The notes under the pieces are model-generated. The model saw nothing but the letters and a program-made list of their open reading frames with translations. It ran no database searches and had not been told where the DNA came from. Shown here in pieces: positions 1-5,538 of a stretch of 64,000 bases of DNA (positions within the stretch are counted from its first letter, which is position 1; the number at the start of each line of letters is the position of its first letter). The stretch is taken from positions 1-64,000 of the forward strand of contig NZ_JAEULM010000002.1 in assembly GCF_016793825.1 (NCBI RefSeq). Direction: 5' to 3'. Source of the stretch: Sphingopyxis sp. GTDB taxonomy: Bacteria; Pseudomonadota; Alphaproteobacteria; Sphingomonadales; Sphingomonadaceae. The translations under genes were made by a program, and so were the position numbers.

Positions 1-139
1 CGCGCGCCTCCGGTCGGGCTACGCCCGCCCTCCGCCGCACGCAGCGCAAGGCCATCTTCAACAAACCAGCATCATATTATCCGAAAAGGGGGTCCCTCTT
101 CGACGCCGATCGGGGGTCCCTTTTGAACGCCGTTTGACA
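1..139. mobile_element. End of an IS21-like insertion sequence (partial, runs off the window)
   Basis: Two 20-bp near-identical direct repeats lie at 88-107 and 112-131 (17 of 20 positions equal, 24-bp period). On the minus strand the element would begin TGTCAAAC at 139. Multiple terminal repeats next to a TGT/ACA tip are typical of IS21-family ends. The change from RHS coding sequence to repeat DNA falls exactly at 139/140. A small hairpin (cgggc / gcccg, 15-27) lies further in. No istA or istB coding part is visible, so the family call is an inference. Confidence 0.55.
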
Positions 140-1318
140 CCCCGCGACCTCACCATCACCCCAACCGGCAGCGTTGACGAGATTCGCCGGGATCGACGCA
201 TTGACGCTGTCGGTCTCGATCGTACGGATCAGGTTGCCGCTTGCATCATATTCATATTGCAGCACCTGCGACACACCGCCCTTCGTCGCGGGCGGGCTCA
301 TCAGCTGCACAAGCTGCTTCTTGTTGTCGTACCAGAGCCGCGTGACCTGATCGTTGGGACCGGTCACGCTCGCGACGTTCACGCCATAGCCGATGCGGGT
401 AACCCGCACGTCGCCTGCGGCCACAATCTGCGTCAGGGTCGTGACGCGGCCCGATGCGTCATAGGCGATGGCAAGGCTGGACCCATCGGTCTGGGTGATC
501 GATGCAACGCGCTTGCTCGACCCGTCATAGGTGTATGTGGTGACATAGGTCCTGCCATCGGCGACGCTGTTGTCCTCGGGACTGAGATCGACCGTCACCT
601 GGACCAACCGGTTCTGCCCGTCATAGGCATAGCGCGTGCGCGTCAGCGTCTTGGGCGTGCCACTCGCAAGATCGGTATAACCGGTAACGATCTGGCTGAC
701 ATTCTCGCCCGACCAGATATAGTCCTGATACTCACCATTGCTGGTGGTCGCGCGCGACAGCCGCCAGCTGCCATTGTGCATGTGATAGCTGAACGAAAGA
801 CTATTCCCGTCGGTATCAGTGGTGTTGATCAGCACACCGCCAATGTCATAGACTTCGCTCGCCTGCGTATCGCCGTCGGTCCAGATCCAGTGACCGACGT
901 TGACGATCTTGTCGTGTGCACCCGCGCCATCGGTCGCGCGATAATAGCCGAGGCCCACATCATAAGTGTAAGTGATGACCGATCCGTCCTCGCCGACCCG
1001 ATCCACCGTCGCACCCGCGGTGTTCGCCACCCCGGTCCAGTTCGCAAGCCGCCGCTGCGATCCGAAGCGCCACTGGTCGCCATTGTCGTCGCTGACCTGT
1101 GCCAGGCTATTGTAGGTCCGTGATACCGCCGAATCCGGCCCGCGTCCGACCAGAAAGTCATCCTGCTGCGTAATCAGCAGATTGCCCGTCGCCGCATTGA
1201 CCGACACGCCCTCGCCGCTGCGCCCCTGCACCGCAGAACCCAGCACGCCCGAGCCGCCCAGCGTCGCACCCGAACCCCGCGCAAAACCCGCTCCCGAACC
1301 CACGAATATCGATACCAT
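77..1318 (-). pseudogene. RHS/YD-repeat protein, C-terminally truncated by an insertion sequence
   Basis: This is the N-terminal part of an RHS-type polymorphic toxin or surface protein. The start of the protein is glycine-rich, followed by NAATGNLL and VGRGPDSAVSRTYNS, which resembles the DUF6531-like start of RHS proteins. Several YD-type repeats follow (YAYDGQNRLVQV, YTYDGSSKRV, YEYDASGNLIRT). RHS proteins usually exceed 1000 residues, but this one has about 393 native codons. It then reads into the IS end at 139 for 20 codons, producing two copies of KRDP, before a stop at 77. I chose ATG 1318 because the upstream TTG at 1360 has no better ribosome site and adds an atypical Cys-rich stretch. 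G+C is clearly below the core genome, consistent with acquired DNA. The toxin-bearing C-terminus and any immunity gene are absent from the window. Confidence 0.75.
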
Positions 1319-1669
1319 CGAAACACCCCGAACATGCTTGCAGCAGGGCGGATCAATCAAAAGCCAACTCCACTCGCCGGCTCCATCCGCCCCTCAAAGT
1401 GTCATTCCGACGAAAAAGAATATTGTTTAGCTCAATCCAAAAACTCGGCTCAGAAAATGAACGCAACTCCCGCGCATCGGCTAGGATGGCGTCAATGACT
1501 TCCGAAAAGAAAATCGCCAACTTATGAAGGCTCGGGAGGAACTTGCCGCGGCCCATCTGAACGAACGCGGAGAAGCGAGCGCCGACCCTTTCGGCTGTCC
1601 TCATAACAAGTTTCGTGCCAACTCTGGCACGGCACACCCCAACTAAATCACGCTTTTCTGCGGAAGTGT
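1319..1669. other. Intergenic stretch between RHS fragment and tRNA-Arg
   Basis: This is about 350 bases of relatively A+T-rich DNA without a convincing gene. Open frames across it overlap the tRNA or lack recognisable domains. It lies on the 3' side of the tRNA, the side where integrating elements usually enter. I see no clear copy of the tRNA 3' end inside the window. Confidence 0.5.
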
Positions 1670-1746
1670 TGGCGCGCCCGGCAGGATTCGAACCTGCGAC
1701 CACCCGCTTAGAAGGCGGGTGCTCTATCCAGCTGAGCTACGGGCGC
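1670..1746 (-). tRNA. tRNA-Arg (anticodon UCU)
   Basis: The minus-strand sequence folds as a 77-nt cloverleaf. The acceptor arms are GCGCCCG and CGGGCGC, with discriminator G and an encoded CCA at 1672-1670. The D-loop contains AGCTGGATAGAG. The anticodon stem CCCGC/GCGGG encloses CTTCTAA, giving anticodon TCT. The T-arm contains GGTTCGAATCC. It would read AGA and AGG, rare codons in this high-GC genome. Such tRNA genes are common integration sites, which fits the RHS and IS material directly downstream. Confidence 0.97.
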
Positions 1747-1818
1747 ATGCACAAGGCTGTGGGCAGCGCGAATAGCGCGGTTTGCGAATGCTGCAAAGCG
1801 CGTTAAGCAGCGATCGCA

Positions 1819-2568
1819 ATGTCCGACATCCCACCCCCGTCCGATCGGCCGACGCATGTCAGCGCGTCCGCCGTCCGCCACTTTCGCTACTACGACCTGA
1901 TCATGGCCGCCTTCGTCGCGATCCTGTTGCTCAGCAACATCATCGGCGCGTCGAAGCCCAGCTATATTGTCCTGCCTAGCGGTGAGCATTGGGCCTTCGG
2001 TGCGGGCGTACTGTTCTTTCCGATCAGCTATATCATCGGCGACGTCCTGACCGAGGTCTATGGCTATGCGCGCGCGCGGCGCGTCATCTGGACCGGCTTC
2101 GCGGCTCTCGCCTTCATGGCGTTCATGGCGTGGGTGGTCGTGTTGCTGCCACCCGCGGAAGGGTGGCCGGGGCAGGAAAGCTATGAATTTGTGTTCGGCA
2201 ACAGTTGGCGGATCGTCATCGCGTCGATGACCGCCTTCTGCGTCGGTGAGTTCGCCAACTCATATGTCCTGGCGCGGATGAAACTGTGGACCGGCGGACG
2301 GATGCTGTGGATGCGCACGATCGGATCGACGGTGGTCGGCCAGGGTCTCGACAGCCTGATCTTCTATCCGCTCGCCTTCTATGGATTGGCCGGATGGCCG
2401 CCCGAACAGTTGATGCAGGTCGTTCTGTCGCAATGGGCGATCAAGACCGGGTGGGAAGCCGCGCTGACCCCTGCAACCTATGTGGTGGTGGGCGCGTTGA
2501 AACGGCGCGAAGGTGTCGACGTGTTCGACGAAGATACCGATTTCAACCCGTTCGGCGCCAAGGTTTGA
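1819..2568 (+). CDS. yhhQ: Queuosine precursor transporter (VUT/YhhQ family)
   Basis: This 249-residue membrane protein has about six hydrophobic segments from residue 24 onward. The family signature is visible: LLLSNIIGASK near the first segment, FFPISYIIGDVLTEVYGYARARRVIW in the second region, and a later stretch GQGLDSLIFYPLAF. YhhQ-type proteins import the queuosine precursors preQ0/preQ1 for tRNA modification at the inner membrane. The charged, Pro-rich first 22 residues are cytoplasmic. It starts at ATG 1819 and stands 72 bases from the divergent tRNA gene. A small membrane protein follows after 6 bases, so the two are probably co-transcribed. Family assignment is firm; substrate is inferred from the family. 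Confidence 0.9.
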   Translation: MSDIPPPSDRPTHVSASAVRHFRYYDLIMAAFVAILLLSNIIGASKPSYIVLPSGEHWAFGAGVLFFPISYIIGDVLTEVYGYARARRVIWTGFAALAFMAFMAWVVVLLPPAEGWPGQESYEFVFGNSWRIVIASMTAFCVGEFANSYVLARMKLWTGGRMLWMRTIGSTVVGQGLDSLIFYPLAFYGLAGWPPEQLMQVVLSQWAIKTGWEAALTPATYVVVGALKRREGVDVFDEDTDFNPFGAKV

Positions 2569-2574
2569 CCCTTC

Positions 2575-2970
2575 ATGACTTTGATCGAATTGGCTTCGTT
2601 GTTCGAGGCCCGAAAAGTCTCGGTCATCGACGCCACCGGCCTCGATAAGGACGCCCTGCATATCTATTTCGGACTGGCGCTCTTTCTGTCGGTCCGCATG
2701 ATCTGGCGCTGGCGCGGCGGTTGGTTTGCGGCCTGGCTCGCGGTGCTGGCGATGGCCTGCGGCGGCGAGTGGCTCGACATGGCGGCCGAATTCAGCAACG
2801 CCGCGATCCAGCCCGACGCGGCGCACTGGCACGATATCTGGAATACGATGTTCTGGCCGACGGTTCTGCTGTTGGTCGGACGATGGCTCCAACCGGGAAG
2901 GACGATCGCCGACGAGGCGATCGAAAAGATTTCAGGCAAGAACGCCGAGTGCCGCCTCGAACAGGCGTAG
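2575..2970 (+). CDS. Small uncharacterised inner-membrane protein
   Basis: This is a 131-residue protein with three likely membrane segments, near residues 29-46, 48-63 and 90-106. Trp, His and acidic residues lie between them ([17 protein letters not shown]). I do not recognise a named family. It starts 6 bases after the queuosine precursor transporter gene, so it probably shares that transcript. Its last 39 bases overlap the 3' end of purQ on the other strand, so its C-terminal tail (about residues 119-131) is constrained by two coding functions. Its hydrophobic pattern and position behind yhhQ support a real gene. Confidence 0.65.
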   Translation: MTLIELASLFEARKVSVIDATGLDKDALHIYFGLALFLSVRMIWRWRGGWFAAWLAVLAMACGGEWLDMAAEFSNAAIQPDAAHWHDIWNTMFWPTVLLLVGRWLQPGRTIADEAIEKISGKNAECRLEQA

Positions 2971-3597
2971 TCCGTCGGTGCCGCCGTGCGCGCGGTCGAT
3001 CGCCCGCTCGGGATGCGGCATCATGCCCAGAACGTTTCCGGCGCCGTTGAGTACGCCGGCGATGGCGCGCGCCGATCCATTCACGCTGTCGGCATAACGG
3101 AACGCGACACGCCCTTCCCCCTCGATCCGGTCGAGCGTGTCGGCGTCGGCGAAATAATTGCCGTCATGATGCGCGACCGGGATGCTGATCCTCTCGTCGG
3201 CCGCATAGCCCGCGGTGAAGAGCGACTGGCTGTTCTCCACGGTCAGCGGCACGCTGCGGCAGACGAAATTGAGCCCCGCATTGCGCATCAGCGCGCCGGG
3301 CAGAAGCTGGGCCTCGGTCAACACCTGAAAGCCGTTGCACACCCCAAGGACCGGTACCCCGCGACCCGCCGCATCGGCTACCGCGCGCAGGATCGGTGAG
3401 CGCGCCGCCATCGCGCCCGAACGAAGATAATCGCCATAGGAAAAGCCGCCGGGCAGCGCGATGAAGTCGACGCCGTCGGGCAGCACGGTCTCGCGGTGCC
3501 AGACCATCGCGGGCGCCCTGCCCGTGACCTGTTCGAGCGCGACAGCCATGTCGCGGTCGCAGTTGGAGCCGGGAAAGACGATGACGGCGGTCTTCAT
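2932..3597 (-). CDS. purQ: Phosphoribosylformylglycinamidine synthase, glutaminase subunit
   Basis: PurQ hydrolyses glutamine and passes ammonia to PurL in the fourth step of de novo purine synthesis, converting FGAR to FGAM. The 221 residues form a class I glutamine amidotransferase. The nucleophile Cys87 sits in GVCNGF, and the His195/Glu197 pair in MMPHPE. The glycine strip [14 protein letters not shown] is also present. The start at ATG 3597 follows a GGGAGA ribosome site; an in-frame extension upstream lies in the purS gap and is rejected. purS precedes it by 17 bases in the same direction. The large subunit purL is not in the window. Confidence 0.97.
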   Translation of the reverse strand: MKTAVIVFPGSNCDRDMAVALEQVTGRAPAMVWHRETVLPDGVDFIALPGGFSYGDYLRSGAMAARSPILRAVADAAGRGVPVLGVCNGFQVLTEAQLLPGALMRNAGLNFVCRSVPLTVENSQSLFTAGYAADERISIPVAHHDGNYFADADTLDRIEGEGRVAFRYADSVNGSARAIAGVLNGAGNVLGMMPHPERAIDRAHGGTDGLRLFEAALGVLA

Positions 3598-3614
3598 GGC
3601 TCTGTCTCCCTGGG

Positions 3615-3845
3615 TTACGCGCGTTCGATGCGGTAGTTTTCGATCACGGTATTCGCGAGCAGCTTTGCGCACATCGCGTCGAGATCGGCATCGCTCGTGC
3701 CATCGGCAACGTCGAGTTCGATGAAGCGCCCGGCGCGAACGTCGGCGACGCCGTCGAACCCCAACCCTTCGAGCGCATGGTGGATAGCCTTGCCCTGCGG
3801 GTCGAGAACGCCCGGCTTGAGCGTCACATAGACATTCACTTTCAT
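3615..3845 (-). CDS. purS: Phosphoribosylformylglycinamidine synthase subunit PurS
   Basis: PurS is a small protein of about 76 residues that bridges PurL and PurQ in the FGAM synthase complex. The start [20 protein letters not shown], the middle [15 protein letters not shown] and the tail [16 protein letters not shown] are characteristic. The ATG at 3845 gives the usual family length; the longer frame up to 3977 is unrelated sequence. It is first in the purS-purQ pair. The three-subunit layout with separate PurS and PurQ is the arrangement common in alphaproteobacteria. Confidence 0.96.
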   Translation of the reverse strand: MKVNVYVTLKPGVLDPQGKAIHHALEGLGFDGVADVRAGRFIELDVADGTSDADLDAMCAKLLANTVIENYRIERA

Positions 3846-3960
3846 CGGGGCGGACCTTTTGCGCTGGGCGCCGGAAAACCGGCGAAGAGGATGGGCGCGC
3901 CTATGCCCGCGAATCACTTTTCGGGCAAGGCCCGGCGCGCCGAAAATGCCGCTCTTCAGA

Positions 3961-4037
3961 TTGCGAACCAGTCGCATCTTTCCAGTTGCGAATCCCTCGC
4001 ACTATCCCTAAATCAACCTTGTTGAGAGGGATTCGCA
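3961..4037. promoter_or_regulatory. Cluster of Fur-like half-sites and a 12-bp inverted repeat before bfd
   Basis: Two related boxes of the form TTGCGAA-nnn-TCGCA lie at 3961-3975 and 3986-4000. They resemble degenerate copies of the perfect palindrome found downstream at 4887-4903. In addition TGCGAATCCCTC (3987-3998) is the exact reverse complement of GAGGGATTCGCA (4026-4037). The second arm includes the ribosome site of bfd. Either a dimeric repressor operator or an RNA stem is possible. Iron control is inferred from the neighbouring genes. Confidence 0.5.
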
Positions 4038-4038
4038 C

Positions 4039-4212
4039 ATGGTCGTCTGTGTCTGCAACGCAATAAGAGAACGCGATCTTCGCGATGTCGCGAAGGGCGG
4101 CCAATTGCGGTGTGCCAAGGCCGCCTATGCGCAATTGGGTCGCAAACCCAAGTGCGGCCAGTGCCTGTCATTCGCTCGCAATATCATCAGCGACGTCGCC
4201 GCGACCGCCTGA
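4039..4212 (+). CDS. bfd: Bacterioferritin-associated ferredoxin
   Basis: This 57-residue protein is too short for many gene callers. Four cysteines in the BFD pattern are visible: C4-x-C6 at the start (VCVCNAIRERD) and C39-x-x-C42 later (KCGQC), enough for one [2Fe-2S] cluster. An extra Cys25 lies between. Bfd donates electrons to bacterioferritin so that stored ferric iron is reduced and released. The start ATG 4039 follows GAGAGGG with 8-base spacing. Bacterioferritin follows 101 bases downstream, which confirms the assignment. Confidence 0.93.
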   Translation: MVVCVCNAIRERDLRDVAKGGQLRCAKAAYAQLGRKPKCGQCLSFARNIISDVAATA

Positions 4213-4241
4213 TTTTTCTCGGATTTCCGCCATTTTTGACC

Positions 4242-4271
4242 TTGGCCTGAGGGGCCTGGGGCCTGTATAAT
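4242..4271 (+). promoter_or_regulatory. Putative sigma-70 promoter of bfr
   Basis: TTGGCC (4242-4247) and a perfect TATAAT (4266-4271) are separated by 18 bases, 42 bases before the bfr start. This suggests that bfr has its own promoter in addition to read-through from bfd. The G-rich spacer between the elements has no obvious operator. Confidence 0.5.
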
Positions 4272-4313
4272 GCGCGCGACATATTTCCAGAGAAAACGAC
4301 AGGACAGACCATC

Positions 4314-4796
4314 ATGAAGGGCGACGAAAAAGTCATCGACTATCTGAACGAGGCTCTCAAGAACGAGCTGACCGCGATCAACCAATATTGGCTGCACTAC
4401 CGCATGCTCGACAATTGGGGCGTTGCACGCCTCGCGCATTTCGAGCGCGAAGAGTCGATCGACGAGATGAAGCACGCCGACAAGCTCGCGGATCGCATTC
4501 TCTTCCTTGGGGGCCTGCCGAACTTCCAGTTGCTGGGTCGCCTGCGCGTCGGTGAAACCGTCGAGGAAATCCTGAAAGCCGATCTCGCGATCGAGGAAGA
4601 GGCAATTCCGCTGCTCCGCGACGCCATCGCGCATAGCGAAAGCGTGCGTGACTATGTCAGCCGCGACCTGTTCTCCGACATCCTCGAAAGCGAGGAGCAC
4701 CATGTCGACGAACTCGAAAAGCAGTTCGAGATGATCGAGCGCATGGGAATCGAGAATTACATCCAGCTCCAGTCGAAGCCGGTCAGCGAAGATTGA
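4314..4796 (+). CDS. bfr: Bacterioferritin
   Basis: This 160-residue subunit belongs to the 24-mer iron-storage shell. All dinuclear ferroxidase ligands are in their standard positions: Glu18, Glu51, His54, Glu94, Glu127 and His130. Met52, the axial haem ligand at subunit interfaces, is present, so this is a haem-binding bacterioferritin rather than a Dps or ferritin. The length is typical. It follows bfd and has its own TATAAT promoter; a strong terminator stands 55 bases after the stop. The Bfd-Bfr pair handles iron release and storage in the cytoplasm. Confidence 0.98.
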   Translation: MKGDEKVIDYLNEALKNELTAINQYWLHYRMLDNWGVARLAHFEREESIDEMKHADKLADRILFLGGLPNFQLLGRLRVGETVEEILKADLAIEEEAIPLLRDAIAHSESVRDYVSRDLFSDILESEEHHVDELEKQFEMIERMGIENYIQLQSKPVSED

Positions 4797-4850
4797 CGAT
4801 GGAGTCGAAGGCGGAGGGGGGCTTCGTCCACGGCCTAAACCGCTGAATTC

Positions 4851-4878
4851 AGGGGCACCTTCGGGTGCCTCTTTTTTT
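4851..4878 (+). terminator. Rho-independent terminator after bfr
   Basis: A nine-pair stem (GGGGCACC against GGTGCCTC) closes a TTCG loop and is followed by seven T residues. It ends the bfd-bfr transcript. Confidence 0.92.
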
Positions 4879-4886
4879 GCTTGTAT

Positions 4887-4903
4887 TTGCGAATAATTCG
4901 CAA
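4887..4903. promoter_or_regulatory. Perfect 17-bp palindrome, Fur-type operator candidate
   Basis: TTGCGAATAATTCGCAA is perfectly symmetrical around its central A. The form matches inverted-repeat operators of Fur-family regulators, and it lies next to bfd/bfr, where related boxes occur. It contains AATAAT (4892-4897), close to a -10 element, so a bound repressor could block a start near 4904. No good -35 is visible. Confidence 0.5.
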
Positions 4904-4976
4904 TAGCACAGTCAGGCAGTCCCCTCCTGCCGGCCGCTGCACCTTCTAGCTGCACCAAAGCGGCCGGCATCTTTTT
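4904..4976 (+). ncRNA. Candidate small RNA between palindrome and terminator
   Basis: Between the palindrome and the gene at 5039 lies a ten-pair perfect stem, TGCCGGCCGC (4928-4937) with GCGGCCGGCA (4960-4969). Its loop is 22 bases and it is followed by TCTTTTTC. This is terminator-like, yet no gene precedes it after the bfr terminator 50 bases upstream. A transcript starting near 4904 would be about 73 nt. This is inference; the hairpin could instead be a leader structure of the downstream gene. Confidence 0.3.
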
Positions 4977-5038
4977 CAGGCCCCGGAGCGGGATATGCGC
5001 GAGAAGGCTGGCACGGGCGAGCCGATGTGGGAGGCTTC

Positions 5039-5467
5039 ATGCAGAGCAGCGAACTCGTCCGCCGATTCACCGAGCAGCCGCTGGTTCGCGACTTGCCGGT
5101 CGACGCGGCGCAGGCGATCCTCGCGCTCAGATACTGCATTCTTTGCCGCCGCAGCGAACGCGACCCGATGCCCGAACTCGAACGGCGATGGGGCAATATC
5201 CTCGCGGCGCGGCGTTATCGCCTGGTGGTCGAGGCGATCGGCCATGTCTGGCCGGACCCTTTTGCGGTCGCACCGCCCTGCTGCCCGCGGGTCAGCTTCG
5301 ACGAGGCGCTGCTCGCCGCCATGGTCCGCGCCGCAAGCGCCGGCGACCGCGTCCATTTCGATTGCCTGACCGCCGAGATGCTGGGAAGCGACGCACGCGC
5401 CATGCTGTTCACCGCGATCGAGAATTTCGTGCGGGCGCGGGCGCCGGGGCGCGTCGGCGGGCTCTGA
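5039..5467 (+). CDS. Conserved-looking hypothetical protein
   Basis: This is a 142-residue soluble protein with no signal peptide or membrane segment. It has several Cys residues (YCILCRR, PPCCPR, FDCLTAEM) and a helical, Arg- and Leu-rich composition. I do not recognise the family. The ATG at 5039 is preceded by GGGAGG at good spacing, which favours it over the GTG at 5027. Codon use and G+C resemble the neighbours. The position behind the Fur-like palindrome hints at, but does not prove, a link with iron. It is convergent with the M16 protease, and an imperfect hairpin (5477-5502) separates them. Confidence 0.6.
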   Translation: MQSSELVRRFTEQPLVRDLPVDAAQAILALRYCILCRRSERDPMPELERRWGNILAARRYRLVVEAIGHVWPDPFAVAPPCCPRVSFDEALLAAMVRAASAGDRVHFDCLTAEMLGSDARAMLFTAIENFVRARAPGRVGGL

Positions 5468-5538
5468 ACGCGCTTATCCGGTCACGCCGGACGTGATCCG
5501 GAATACGCCATGCGGTCGCTGCGCGACGAAAACGCCGG

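Noticed and set aside
134-1123. Plus-strand frame opposite the RHS gene
   Set aside because: The RHS frame has recognisable YD repeats; this one has none and no ribosome site.
1353-1703. Minus-strand frame of 116 codons before the RHS gene
   Set aside because: It reads through the 3' part of the tRNA gene and matches nothing; not a gene.
4236-4241. TTGACC as -35 of bfr
   Set aside because: It is 24 bases from TATAAT, too far; TTGGCC at 18 bases fits better.
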